Shown piece by piece: positions 39,984 through 48,944 of a stretch of DNA of 64,000 nt. Numbering within the stretch: position 1 is the first letter of the stretch; every line of letters begins with the position of its first letter. The notes below the pieces were generated by a model. The model did no database searches, was not told the DNA's origin, and was given only the letters and a program-made list of their open reading frames with translations. The position numbers and the translations under genes are program-made. Origin of the DNA: Cyclobacteriaceae bacterium (lineage in GTDB: Bacteria; Bacteroidota; Bacteroidia; Cytophagales; Cyclobacteriaceae); the NCBI GenBank assembly GCA_016787645.1, contig JAEUUF010000020.1:1-64000 (forward strand), given 5' to 3'.

Positions 39984-42332
39984 ATGAAGAAGACCCTCCT
40001 TTTCCTGCTCATTGCCTTATCTGCGCAAGCCCAGAATTTGGCACCGCTCACCGTTGAAAAAATCATGCGAGATCCTCGTTGGATCGGCGTTGCTCCTTCC
40101 AGCCTGTACTGGAGTGAGGATGGCAAGCAACTCTTCTTCAACTGGAATCCGGACAAAAATCCCGGAGACTCGCTTTACAGCATTAGCCTGACCGATCGTA
40201 CACCGCGCAAGGTGGCTGCGGCCAGTCGGCGACTACTTCCTTCGCGCAATGGCACTTACAATCGTGCTTGGACAAAAAAGATCTATGAAAAGAATGGAGA
40301 TCTTTTCCTGCTCGATATTCCAACAGCGAAAGTCATTCAAATTACCAACACCGCTGAGCGGGAAGCTAACCCGGTATTCTCCGCAGATGAGAAGAAGGTG
40401 CTCTTTACCACACTAAGCAATTTGTATAGTTGGGAGATAGCGTCAGGATTATTCGCCCAGGTTACCGACTTTAGAAAAGGACCGCGCCGCTCAGAGCCCA
40501 AAGTGAGCGAACAGGAGAAGTGGCTCAAAGCGGACCAACTGGCTTATTTCGAAGTGCTGAAGCGCCGCAGCGATAATCGCAAGACGGCTGAAAAAATTCA
40601 AAAAGCGGACCGGGGCAAGCGCCCGAAAGAAATCTACCTGGATGACCGCTCTGCAGATCAAATCCAACTGAGTCCCGACGGACGGTATGTAACGTATCGG
40701 TTATCCAAATCGCCTGCCGTCAAGTCAACCATAGTCCCCAACTATGTCACCGAGTCAGGTTTCACAGAAGACATTCCTGCCAGAACCAAAGTAGGCGTTC
40801 AGCCAATGCAATATGAAATGATGATTTATGACATTCAGCGGGACACGGTACTGAGCGTCAAGAATGATGACATACCGGGCATCAAAGACATCCCGGCTTT
40901 CCGGAAGGACTACCCTTCAAAACCCGTCAAGGATGGTAAGCCCCCCAAAATAGAAAACCGCCCTGTGGTGTACTTCGGGCCTGTGTGGAGTGACGCGGGC
41001 AAGAACAATGTGGTGGTCATTCAATCTTTGGACAACAAGGATCGCTGGTTGGTGTCATTGGATATTGCGAACCAGCGATTTATACCCATTGACCGTTTGC
41101 ACGATGATGCCTGGGTGGGTGGTCCGGCCCTTGGATTTGGGGTAAATACCACTGGTTGGCTGAACGACCAGACGATTTGGTTCTTGTCGGAGGAGTCAGG
41201 CTACTCCCATCTCTACACCTATGACTTTGCGACCTCAAAACGCCAGGCCCTTACCTCCGGCAAATATGAAGTCCAGCGCGTTGAGCTGTCAAGAGATAAG
41301 AATTTTTTCTACCTGACTACTAATGAAGTGCATCCTGGCGAAAGGCACTTCTATCGCATGCGTGTGACCGGAGGCAAAACAGAACGACTAACCAACCTGC
41401 CGGGCGCTCATGAAGTAAGCCTTTCGCCGGATCAGAAGTGGATGGCGATCCGGTATTCGTACACCAACAAGCCATGGGAGATTTATCTACAAGAGAACAA
41501 ACCCGGAAGCGCTCCACAGCAAGTGACACAATCTCTTTCTGCTGAATTCAAATCGTATCCATGGCGCGACCCTTCCGTGACTACATTCAAAGCACGCGAC
41601 GGTGCTGATGTCTATGCACGTGTTTATACACCTACTTCTTCGAATGGTGCGGCAGTAATTTTTGTGCACGGTGCAGGATATACTCAGAATGCGCATAAGT
41701 GGTGGGCCAGCTATTTCCGTGAGTACATGTTTCATAATCTTCTTGCTGACAAAGGATATACCGTGCTTGACATTGATTATCGGGCCAGTGCAGGCTATGG
41801 GCGAGACTGGCGGACCGGGATTTACCGATTCATGGGCGGAAAGGATCTCGAAGACAATGTGGATGGCGCGAAATGGCTTGTGGAGAAATACAACATTGAT
41901 CCCAAGCGCATAGGCATCTACGGCGGCTCTTATGGGGGATTCATCACCTTGATGGCCATGTTCACCACGCCAGATGTCTTTGCTGCCGGCGCTGCGCTGC
42001 GTCCGGTTACCGACTGGGCACACTATAATCATGGCTATACCTCAGACATTCTAAACGAGCCATTCACCGACAGCATCGCGTATGTGAAGAGCTCGCCCAT
42101 TTATCACGCGCAGGGACTAAAAGGACATTTGCTGATCTGTCACGGCATGGTGGATGTGAACGTGCACTTCCAGGACGCTGTCCGCCTGACTCAGCGACTG
42201 ATTGAACTAGGCAAGGACAATTGGGAGCTGGCAGTTTATCCAATGGAAGATCATGGTTTTGTCGAAGCCAGCAGCTGGACCGACGAGTACAAGCGCATTC
42301 TTAAACTTTTCGAAACGAATCTCCGGAATTGA
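39984..42332 (+). CDS. S9 family peptidase (dipeptidyl peptidase IV/acylaminoacyl peptidase type)
   Basis: A 782-aa exported peptidase counted from ATG at 39984 (the ATG at 39978 adds only two residues). Signal peptide MKKTLLFLLIALSAQAQ. The N-terminal two thirds form the beta-propeller (e.g. DGKQLFFNWNPDKNPGDSLY). The C-terminal alpha/beta-hydrolase carries the triad: Ser649 in GGSYGG, Asp in MVDVNVHFQD, His in MEDHGFVEA. It should release dipeptides or short fragments from peptides in the periplasm. Convergent with the cytochrome gene, with stop codons abutting at 42332/42333. Confidence 0.93.
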   Translation: MKKTLLFLLIALSAQAQNLAPLTVEKIMRDPRWIGVAPSSLYWSEDGKQLFFNWNPDKNPGDSLYSISLTDRTPRKVAAASRRLLPSRNGTYNRAWTKKIYEKNGDLFLLDIPTAKVIQITNTAEREANPVFSADEKKVLFTTLSNLYSWEIASGLFAQVTDFRKGPRRSEPKVSEQEKWLKADQLAYFEVLKRRSDNRKTAEKIQKADRGKRPKEIYLDDRSADQIQLSPDGRYVTYRLSKSPAVKSTIVPNYVTESGFTEDIPARTKVGVQPMQYEMMIYDIQRDTVLSVKNDDIPGIKDIPAFRKDYPSKPVKDGKPPKIENRPVVYFGPVWSDAGKNNVVVIQSLDNKDRWLVSLDIANQRFIPIDRLHDDAWVGGPALGFGVNTTGWLNDQTIWFLSEESGYSHLYTYDFATSKRQALTSGKYEVQRVELSRDKNFFYLTTNEVHPGERHFYRMRVTGGKTERLTNLPGAHEVSLSPDQKWMAIRYSYTNKPWEIYLQENKPGSAPQQVTQSLSAEFKSYPWRDPSVTTFKARDGADVYARVYTPTSSNGAAVIFVHGAGYTQNAHKWWASYFREYMFHNLLADKGYTVLDIDYRASAGYGRDWRTGIYRFMGGKDLEDNVDGAKWLVEKYNIDPKRIGIYGGSYGGFITLMAMFTTPDVFAAGAALRPVTDWAHYNHGYTSDILNEPFTDSIAYVKSSPIYHAQGLKGHLLICHGMVDVNVHFQDAVRLTQRLIELGKDNWELAVYPMEDHGFVEASSWTDEYKRILKLFETNLRN

Positions 42333-43343
42333 TTAATCCTTCTTCCTGGCCTGCACGATGGGGCCAAATGGTCCGAACCGGTGTTGTTCCTCAGTGAAAT
42401 CGTCGGGATAAGGACCGAAAGGGTGATCAAAGGGTTTCTCGGTAATATTCGGCCAATCGAGTGAGAAGTCCCTTGCAGGTCGGGGCTGTGCGCTGATGAA
42501 GGCTGCCACATCCCACGCTTCCGCAGTAGTTAGTTTGGACTTTGAATCAACCGAATCATAAGGCATATTATCATGAATGAACCCGGCAAGTCGCGAAAGC
42601 CTGAGCAACCCTGCGCCGTTATTAAAACTTCCTTCACCCCACAACGGCGGATAAAGCCATTCGTTGCTTCCCGGCTTCCTTAATCCTTCCCCCGACAAGC
42701 CATGGCAGCGGGAACATCGTGCAGAAAAGATGAATTTTCCCTTACCGCCGTCAGCCGTACGATCCAGGAGAGAAAGATCGGTGATTCCAGTCCCGGCTGG
42801 AATTGCTTCCTTCCTGACTCCAGAACCCACCCACCGGATGTAGGCAACCATCGCTTTCATTTCATGACTGGTTTGCTCCAGTGGCTGGCCATTCAGGCTT
42901 CGCTCGAGGCAATCGTTGACTCGTTTTTCAATACTTTCCTGCATGCCGGAACGCGCGCGGTATTTTGGATACGTTGCTGCGACCGCCGCGTAGTTGTTCC
43001 CTTTCCATTTCTTGCCTGCTTTGAGGTGACAATTCTGGCAATTCATCCCGTTGCTGATTTGGGCAACCGTGCCGGAGGGACCGAGGTAAATTGCCGTGTG
43101 CGCAATAAGTTCCTGACCATACCGAATTAAATCTCCCTCAGGAGTTTGCGGAATAGTCGTCGAGTCAGGCGCTTGCCAGGCGGAGAGGACGCTTGTTGCC
43201 TCTTTCAAATCCACGGGCTCCTTGCTGGGTTCATGGGGCAAGAATAGCCAGATCACACAAGCCACCACAATCAATAGCACGATGACCGCTGACCAGATGG
43301 TCAATCGGATGGCCGTCAACAGATGTTTTTCTTCGAGGCGCAT
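42333..43343 (-). CDS. membrane-anchored dihaem cytochrome c, TsdA-like
   Basis: A 336-aa protein: one N-terminal membrane anchor (about 13-34), then two haem c sites, CQNCH (102-106) and CSRCH (210-214). The surrounding pattern matches thiosulfate dehydrogenase (TsdA)-type cytochromes: LIRYGQELIAHTA, RVNDCLERSLNGQPL, HEMKAMVAYIRWVG and AWDVAAFISAQPRP. Cys145 in RVNDCLERS corresponds to the conserved segment where many TsdA have a Cys. It may oxidise thiosulfate to tetrathionate or serve as an electron carrier. It lies 5 nt after hutF, which suggests a common transcript with the histidine genes, an unusual partner. Confidence 0.82.
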   Translation of the reverse strand: MRLEEKHLLTAIRLTIWSAVIVLLIVVACVIWLFLPHEPSKEPVDLKEATSVLSAWQAPDSTTIPQTPEGDLIRYGQELIAHTAIYLGPSGTVAQISNGMNCQNCHLKAGKKWKGNNYAAVAATYPKYRARSGMQESIEKRVNDCLERSLNGQPLEQTSHEMKAMVAYIRWVGSGVRKEAIPAGTGITDLSLLDRTADGGKGKFIFSARCSRCHGLSGEGLRKPGSNEWLYPPLWGEGSFNNGAGLLRLSRLAGFIHDNMPYDSVDSKSKLTTAEAWDVAAFISAQPRPARDFSLDWPNITEKPFDHPFGPYPDDFTEEQHRFGPFGPIVQARKKD

Positions 43344-43348
43344 GACGG

Positions 43349-44734
43349 TTACCGGGAGCGAATGCCCCGCATAGCCTTACCGAATTCTTCTTTGATACGA
43401 TGACCGCGAAGGTGGTGTTGATCACGCACCACCCAGCGTCCATTAACCAAGGTTCCTAACAGACGGCTTGAGTCAGAAGTATATACCAGGATAGATGCCA
43501 TCTGCTCAAGAGAAGCCGCTTCTACCAGGTGGGAGTTTGCCTTGAATACCACGGCATCAAGAGGCAATCCGGGTGCAAAATGCTCTTCTGCTGCTCGCCC
43601 CATAGCCAAGCGCCCGGAGGTCACAGCTTCATTTACCAGATAGTGCGCGGCATCACCCTCAAATGTATTGCGACGGTTCGTAACCAGTCTTTGCCGGTAG
43701 TCGATCATGCGCAACTCTTCCATTGGTCCAAGACCGATATGGCTGTCCGTACCAATGGTCCAGCGTCCGCCAAGGCGGGTATATTCTTTCATGCGGAAAA
43801 TACCATCGCCAAGATTTCCTTCTGTAGAAGGACACAACACGACTTGGGCGCCCGACTCCGCCAGGCGTTTAACTTCATCGTCATCGAGATGAGTGGCATG
43901 AACCAGGTTGAAGCGCTGATTGACCGGGAGATGATTCAGCACCCATTGCATAGGGCGCTCGCCGCAATAGGCCAGGCAGTCAGCTATTTCCTTTTTTTGT
44001 TCAGCCACATGCAAGTGAAAAGGAAGACCATGAGGACCTCGCTCAAAGGTTGCTTCAATATGCTTAAGCTCAACTGCGCGCAAAGAATGAACGCTGAATC
44101 CCAGCCGCGCACCAGGCTGTTCGTCGACGGCTCGCCGGGAAGCCTCGAGCAATTGAAAATACTCGTCAACGGTTTTGGAGATAAACCTGCGTTGGCGGTC
44201 CTCGGGTGGCTTGCCAAATCCGCCCTGCTGATAAAACACGGGAACAAGGGTGATGTGAATTCCGGCAGTATGTGCCGCCGCGAGGATGCGCTCTCCCATC
44301 TCGGCAATGTTTCTGTACGGCTTACCATTTTTATCGTGGTGGAGGTAGTGAAACTCCGCCACATGCGTGTATCCATGTCGCACCATCTCGGCGTAGAGCA
44401 TCGCCGCGATCGCCTCCGCCTGGTCGGGGTCAACCGAAAGCGCACACTTGTACATTTCTTCCCGCCACGACCAAAAGTCATCGTCGGTTCCGACCGGATG
44501 GCGTTCTGCCCATCCCGCCATGGCGTATTGAAAGGCGTGTGAATGCGCATTCTGAAATCCCGGCAACGCAAATCCATCTACCGCTTCCACGGCCACCCCC
44601 TCTTCCGGCGGCGTCGAAGAAATGTAACGGATGATGCCGTGGTGATCAGCACCCACATACGCTGGAGTAAGCCAGTCTTCCCGCTGCAGCAAACCTTTAA
44701 AGCGAAAAAATGTCAGCGAGGGTGCATGTTTCAT
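43349..44734 (-). CDS. hutF: formimidoylglutamate deiminase
   Basis: A 461-aa amidohydrolase-superfamily enzyme. It should convert N-formimino-L-glutamate to N-formyl-L-glutamate with release of ammonia, in histidine breakdown. Metal and catalytic segments: NAHSHAFQYAMAG (His64, His66), HLHVAEQKKEI, HATHLDDDEV, and TDSHIGLGPMEELR with the active-site Asp. These match HutF rather than guanine or cytosine deaminase. It overlaps the hutG stop by ATGA (44731-44734), so translation is coupled. Together with HutG it gives the five-step pathway to glutamate and formate. hutH, hutU and hutI are not in the window. Confidence 0.92.
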   Translation of the reverse strand: MKHAPSLTFFRFKGLLQREDWLTPAYVGADHHGIIRYISSTPPEEGVAVEAVDGFALPGFQNAHSHAFQYAMAGWAERHPVGTDDDFWSWREEMYKCALSVDPDQAEAIAAMLYAEMVRHGYTHVAEFHYLHHDKNGKPYRNIAEMGERILAAAHTAGIHITLVPVFYQQGGFGKPPEDRQRRFISKTVDEYFQLLEASRRAVDEQPGARLGFSVHSLRAVELKHIEATFERGPHGLPFHLHVAEQKKEIADCLAYCGERPMQWVLNHLPVNQRFNLVHATHLDDDEVKRLAESGAQVVLCPSTEGNLGDGIFRMKEYTRLGGRWTIGTDSHIGLGPMEELRMIDYRQRLVTNRRNTFEGDAAHYLVNEAVTSGRLAMGRAAEEHFAPGLPLDAVVFKANSHLVEAASLEQMASILVYTSDSSRLLGTLVNGRWVVRDQHHLRGHRIKEEFGKAMRGIRSR

Positions 44735-45531
44735 AGTTGATCCATCAGTTTTTGAAATACCGATTTCAACAAGGTCCTGACTTCGGAAGCACGGTCCACA
44801 TTGTAACTCTTTTCCGCATCATCCATATAGTTCACTTTCGTCATCTCGAGCTGAAGGGCATGTTGGCCGATGGAAGGTTTACCGAAATGCCGTGTGATGA
44901 ACCCTCCCTTGAAGGGAAAATTATGGCGGGTTTGGTAACGGGAATGATCCAGCACACTCAGTGTGGTTTCAATCAAGCCAGGTGAAGCTGAGGTGCCATC
45001 GGCATCACCCAGTATCAGGTCAGGAAACGGCTCCTTCTGAATGGTCGGCACTGACTGACGAATCGAATGGCAATCCCATAACAGGACCTGGCCATGCCGC
45101 CGGATGAGCTGATCCATGAGTTCCTGGATCTTGTGGTGATAAGGAAAGAAATAAGAGGATAACCGACGTTGAACCTCGTTCGGGTCAACCTGCTTTCGCT
45201 GGTCCTTATAAATAGGTTCGCCAAGAAATGTCGTTGTAGGGCACAAACCGGTGATAAGTCTCCCGTCGGAATACAGGGGCTTCTCTTCAGGGTTTCTGTT
45301 GAGGTCGATCACCCATCGGCTGATGCGGGCGGAAATCATCGTGATGCCTAACTCAGGAGCGAAGTCATAGAGTTTGTCCACGAACCAATCGGTGTCGTCG
45401 GGGCTTGAAATCAACGACTCCTTGTATTGACTCTTAACCATTTCAGGAAACTCGGTCCCGCAGTGCGGCACACTAAGCAAAATCGGAACTTCCGGGGAAG
45501 AAGGTTGGGTAATATAGAAAGCCTCTGCCAT
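44731..45531 (-). CDS. hutG: N-formylglutamate amidohydrolase
   Basis: A 266-aa member of the N-formylglutamate deformylase family (PF05013). It releases formate from N-formyl-L-glutamate, the last step of this histidine degradation route. Typical segments: LSVPHCGTEFPE (metal/substrate His), DTDWFVDKLYDF, ARISRWVIDLNRNPE, and LWDCHSIRQSVP. It is coupled to hutF by a 4-nt overlap. A small coiled-coil gene precedes it by 19 nt. Cytosolic, no signal peptide. Confidence 0.92.
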   Translation of the reverse strand: MAEAFYITQPSSPEVPILLSVPHCGTEFPEMVKSQYKESLISSPDDTDWFVDKLYDFAPELGITMISARISRWVIDLNRNPEEKPLYSDGRLITGLCPTTTFLGEPIYKDQRKQVDPNEVQRRLSSYFFPYHHKIQELMDQLIRRHGQVLLWDCHSIRQSVPTIQKEPFPDLILGDADGTSASPGLIETTLSVLDHSRYQTRHNFPFKGGFITRHFGKPSIGQHALQLEMTKVNYMDDAEKSYNVDRASEVRTLLKSVFQKLMDQL

Positions 45532-45550
45532 TACAATATCCTGTCATTGA

Positions 45551-45844
45551 TTACTTGCTCTTGGATTGCCTGCACTCTTCCAGCATACGCCTCGCTTCGT
45601 TGGCCATCGCTTGCTGCCGAACGGCCTCCGCGGCATTTTTTTCTGCCAGCTGCTGGGCCAGGCTGGCCCGATCATATTGTTTAAGTGCCTCTTCAGCATT
45701 CTTTGATGCCTTTACTTGCTGAACAAAAGCATAAACAAATGAAAGGATCGTTACAATCGCCATGATTCCGAGAAAGACAGAACTTACGCGTGATTTTCGC
45801 CCGTCTGTCTTGGTGGGTTGAGCTGCTGAACTATTTGGTTGCAT
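45551..45844 (-). CDS. small single-span membrane protein with coiled coil
   Basis: A 97-aa protein: polar N-terminus, one membrane segment (about 22-42, VFLGIMAIVTILSFVYAFV), then an Ala/Glu/Gln-rich coiled coil to the end (QQVKASKNAEEALKQYDRAS and beyond). No known motif. It sits 11 nt after the GH3 gene and 19 nt before hutG on the same strand, so it is likely co-transcribed. Function unknown; it may be a small scaffold or a regulator of a membrane complex. Confidence 0.65.
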   Translation of the reverse strand: MQPNSSAAQPTKTDGRKSRVSSVFLGIMAIVTILSFVYAFVQQVKASKNAEEALKQYDRASLAQQLAEKNAAEAVRQQAMANEARRMLEECRQSKSK

Positions 45845-45855
45845 ATCGGCGTGAA

Positions 45856-47118
45856 TTAGTTGCGCTTTCTCTTCTTCTTTTTCTTCTCTTTAGCGGGTTG
45901 CTCCTGGGGCTTCACCATTGTTGTGTCCGATGCCTGAACGGTCGGGGGTGGAGCGACAGTAGTAGTAGCAGGGGAGGCTTCCGGCATGATCCTGCTTTTC
46001 AACTTCATGATGCGTCGATACGATTCATCAATCCGCTCACGGGATATCTTTCCATTCTCGACCAATCCACGGATGATTCCATATACTTTGTCAACCGTTC
46101 TTTCCTCACTTCCTGCTATGTTATTTGAAAAGCACATGATGTCCACTCCGGCATTGATCGCGAGTCGGATGGTTTCCTCCAACCCATATTGCTTCGCGAT
46201 CGCCTGCATTTGCATGTCATCCGAAAATACCACGCCGTCATAGTGGTACTGTTTTCGCAAAAGGCTGTCAATTATTCGCCTCGATAATGTTCCCGGAAGA
46301 CCAGTCGCATCCAGTTTCTTGTTCACAATATGTGCGCTCATGACGGCATCGGTCATGCCGGCGCTGATCAGGCGCTCATAAGGAATCAACTCTGCCGGAG
46401 TCCACGTGTTGGTCACATCGGCCACACCATAGTGCGTGTCGGCCAACGAACTGCCATGTCCCGGAAAATGCTTGAGTACTGTGATCACTCCATATTTACG
46501 GTGTGGTTTTATAAATGCCTCGGCAAGCAAAGCCACTGAGTCGGGGTTTGCGCCGTAGGATCGACCCACTTTGTAGATCACCGTATTGTCCCGGTTTACC
46601 CCCAGGTCGACTACCGGGGCAAAATTCACATTGAAACCCAGTCCGGCCAGGGTGCTGGCAGTGGCCTCCGCATAGAAACGCACCGAGTCCAGTGAGGGCG
46701 CGCGGCCCATGTCTTGTGCGGTGATCGAGCGCGGGAATCCGTATTTGTCTTTGAGCCGGTTCACCTTGCCGCCTTCCTGGTCAATGGTCACCAGCAAGGG
46801 AATCGGTGCGGCTGCCTGGTATGTCCAGATAATTTTCTTCAACGCCGCAAATGATGAAGACTTCAATGTCGACGGCCCCTTGGCTGAATATCCTGGAATA
46901 TTTTTTTCGAAGAAGATGATTGCCCCGACTTTGCCCGAGCGAATTTCCTTGAGTACCAGCGAATCGGCTTTGGCATCCGGAAATCCGATGAGGATCATTT
47001 GGCCAATCTTCACACTGAGTGAATCAAGTACCTGCGCGAAAAGTGGGGCTGCCGTAAAGAGCAAAAGGCAAAAACAGATTAACCTCCGACCCACGTTCCT
47101 CCCTTCAGTATGTTTCAT
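45856..47118 (-). CDS. exported glycoside hydrolase family 3 beta-N-acetylhexosaminidase
   Basis: A 420-aa GH3 protein with signal peptide (cleavage near PLFAQ, residue 29). The NagZ-type motif KHFPGHGSS (216-224) and nucleophile region FSDDMQM (Asp300/301) are present, as is TIDQEGGKVNR (111-121). It should cut beta-linked GlcNAc in peptidoglycan fragments. Unlike the cytosolic NagZ of enterobacteria it is exported, as in many Bacteroidota. The tail after about 370 is Pro/Thr-rich and ends in a Lys/Arg-rich stretch. The start overlaps the PBP4 gene by 14 nt; a GTG at 47094 behind GGGAGG is an alternative. The PBP4 gene directly before it supports a role in cell-wall turnover. Confidence 0.88.
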   Translation of the reverse strand: MKHTEGRNVGRRLICFCLLLFTAAPLFAQVLDSLSVKIGQMILIGFPDAKADSLVLKEIRSGKVGAIIFFEKNIPGYSAKGPSTLKSSSFAALKKIIWTYQAAAPIPLLVTIDQEGGKVNRLKDKYGFPRSITAQDMGRAPSLDSVRFYAEATASTLAGLGFNVNFAPVVDLGVNRDNTVIYKVGRSYGANPDSVALLAEAFIKPHRKYGVITVLKHFPGHGSSLADTHYGVADVTNTWTPAELIPYERLISAGMTDAVMSAHIVNKKLDATGLPGTLSRRIIDSLLRKQYHYDGVVFSDDMQMQAIAKQYGLEETIRLAINAGVDIMCFSNNIAGSEERTVDKVYGIIRGLVENGKISRERIDESYRRIMKLKSRIMPEASPATTTVAPPPTVQASDTTMVKPQEQPAKEKKKKKRKRN

Positions 47119-48391
47119 AGATGAATTTAAGGATTTCTTCCATCCGTCCCCTTACCGAACCTGTGCTCGCTGTGAAATTATTGTTCATCCAGCTGAAGAG
47201 CAGAGTATGCCCCTTGCGGGTAACTATAAATCCGCTTAGCATGTGGTTATTCCTGAGTGTTCCTGTCTTTCCAAAAACATACGGTCGTTCCCCTTTGAAG
47301 TAGTTCCGGATCGTTCCACTCATACCGCCAGCAGCCAGCAGCGCGAACAATCGTTCCTGCGGAACCAGACGGCTAGTCTTATCCCAGAGAGCAACAATGG
47401 ATCGTGGTGTGAAGAGGTTCATTCGCGATAATCCGGAACCGTCGACCCACACGGGTGGGTCGGGCAAGTCCGCGAGAAATCGCTTTTTGCTCTCTCTTAT
47501 GGCAATCTCGGTCCGGAGGGTGTCGGAAAGAACGCCTGCACACATCAAAAGCAATTGCTCGGCGATAAAATTGTCGCTCTCCTGCATCATCACCTTGTAC
47601 AGGCTGTCGGCCGGAACACTATACAACGTCCTTGCTGCAGGATCATAAGACGCGGAGATGGTTTTGACTACTTTCTTAAGTGTGTCCGAAAGCAGGAAGC
47701 TGAAGTAATCGTGGCTATAGTGAAAGGGGATTTCCCATTCCGAACTGGAATCTTTTGTTCCGGGGACGTAAAGAAGTGAATTGGAGTCCATACCCCGAAT
47801 CAACTCGTGATTCTTGCGTGGTTGCGGGGCCCTCAAAACTTCTGCGCGGAAAACAGGGGGTGAGGCAAGAAATCCGGATCCGGACTTGCGCATATGAAAT
47901 CGATTACCATAGATGGGAAACGGAGTGCGCTCCACCTGGTAGGCATATCGATAATCCTCCCACGCCCACCCCGGGCCAAAATAGTCGTTGTCGAAATTCG
48001 CGGCAGAATAAAAAAGTTGGGGTGCTTTGCGAAGAAAATCCAACGTGCGTGTACTGGTCACCACATCGTCGTAAAGAAAACTCGGATCGCCGCTTCCCCA
48101 GAAGATCAACGAGTCACCACGCATCACGTAACGCAGGGCGGGAATGGAGTCACCCAATACGCGCAGGCTGGTATACAGTGTAAAGATTTTGGTATTTGAC
48201 GCCGGGATGAAGTAACGATCGCCCTGATGATCGTAGAGCGTCTTCCTTTTCTCCGGATCAAAGAGGGTGAACCCGATGTGATCATGAAACTCGCTCTCCG
48301 CCTGGTCGATCTGGCGATGGAGTTTGGTTGCCGGGGAACAAGCTGCGGAGCATGCAGCCCCCAGCACCAGAAGCCATGACCCGAATCTCAT
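47105..48391 (-). CDS. D-alanyl-D-alanine carboxypeptidase/endopeptidase, PBP4 (peptidase S13) type
   Basis: A 428-aa penicillin-binding protein of the DacB/PBP4 group. The active-site motifs are Ser65-x-x-Lys68 in PASNTKIF, Ser-Asp-Asn in ESDNFIAEQ and Lys-Thr-Gly in FGKTGTL. The N-terminus MRFGSWLLVLGAACSAACS looks like a lipoprotein signal. It should trim or cleave peptide cross-links of peptidoglycan in the periplasm. It overlaps the DinB gene by ATGA (48388-48391) and the GH3 gene by 14 nt, so these three are translated from one message. Confidence 0.9.
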   Translation of the reverse strand: MRFGSWLLVLGAACSAACSPATKLHRQIDQAESEFHDHIGFTLFDPEKRKTLYDHQGDRYFIPASNTKIFTLYTSLRVLGDSIPALRYVMRGDSLIFWGSGDPSFLYDDVVTSTRTLDFLRKAPQLFYSAANFDNDYFGPGWAWEDYRYAYQVERTPFPIYGNRFHMRKSGSGFLASPPVFRAEVLRAPQPRKNHELIRGMDSNSLLYVPGTKDSSSEWEIPFHYSHDYFSFLLSDTLKKVVKTISASYDPAARTLYSVPADSLYKVMMQESDNFIAEQLLLMCAGVLSDTLRTEIAIRESKKRFLADLPDPPVWVDGSGLSRMNLFTPRSIVALWDKTSRLVPQERLFALLAAGGMSGTIRNYFKGERPYVFGKTGTLRNNHMLSGFIVTRKGHTLLFSWMNNNFTASTGSVRGRMEEILKFIYETY

Positions 48392-48903
48392 CCGGCAGAC
48401 AAGTAGCGTTCACGGATGACCTTGCAGTGATGAGTCTCGTGGCCGGCTATGATAATCCCGATGGCGCCTACGGCCAATTCATTGTTATTGGCGGTTCCCT
48501 TCCGCTTGAGCATCTCCTCCGAAAAGCTCTGGAAAAGATCAACGGTGGTGGTTCGAAGGTGCTGCATTTCATCGCCAATCTGAGCAAGCGAACGGCCGGT
48601 CGCGTTGAGGTACGGCGCGTAGGCATTTTCATCAAAGCCCGACAGGGGTGTGCGGTCGTTTCGTGCAAAGCGCAATGCCCGGTAACTGAAAATGCGCTCT
48701 GCATCCAGCATATGGCAGAGCACCTCCCGGATAGACCATTTACCCTCGGCATAGCGATAGTCAGACTTTTCTTCCGGGATTGAATGGATCAGTTCCATCG
48801 TGCGGAACCCCGAGATCCGCAGCGCCTGGATCACATCCGCGTGCTCTACGAGCTTCACGTATCCTTTGTAAAAGGTCGGTATGGTCTCAAGATTTAGAAA
48901 CAT
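48388..48903 (-). CDS. DinB/YfiT-like family protein
   Basis: A 171-aa four-helix bundle of the DinB superfamily. The three metal-binding histidines typical of the fold are probably His in CHMLDAERIF, and the two in AGHETHHCKVIRERY. Known members act as thiol (bacillithiol, mycothiol) transferases or have no assigned role. Cytosolic. Its end overlaps the PBP4 start by 4 nt; a functional link to cell-wall synthesis is not evident. Confidence 0.85.
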   Translation of the reverse strand: MFLNLETIPTFYKGYVKLVEHADVIQALRISGFRTMELIHSIPEEKSDYRYAEGKWSIREVLCHMLDAERIFSYRALRFARNDRTPLSGFDENAYAPYLNATGRSLAQIGDEMQHLRTTTVDLFQSFSEEMLKRKGTANNNELAVGAIGIIIAGHETHHCKVIRERYLSAG

Positions 48904-48944
48904 AAGTTCGTTGTTTCGTGAAAATACACATTCGCCTGATGAAG

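Noticed and set aside
43529..44542. 337-codon open frame opposite hutF
   Set aside because: Shadow of a well-supported gene; no recognisable domain and biased composition.
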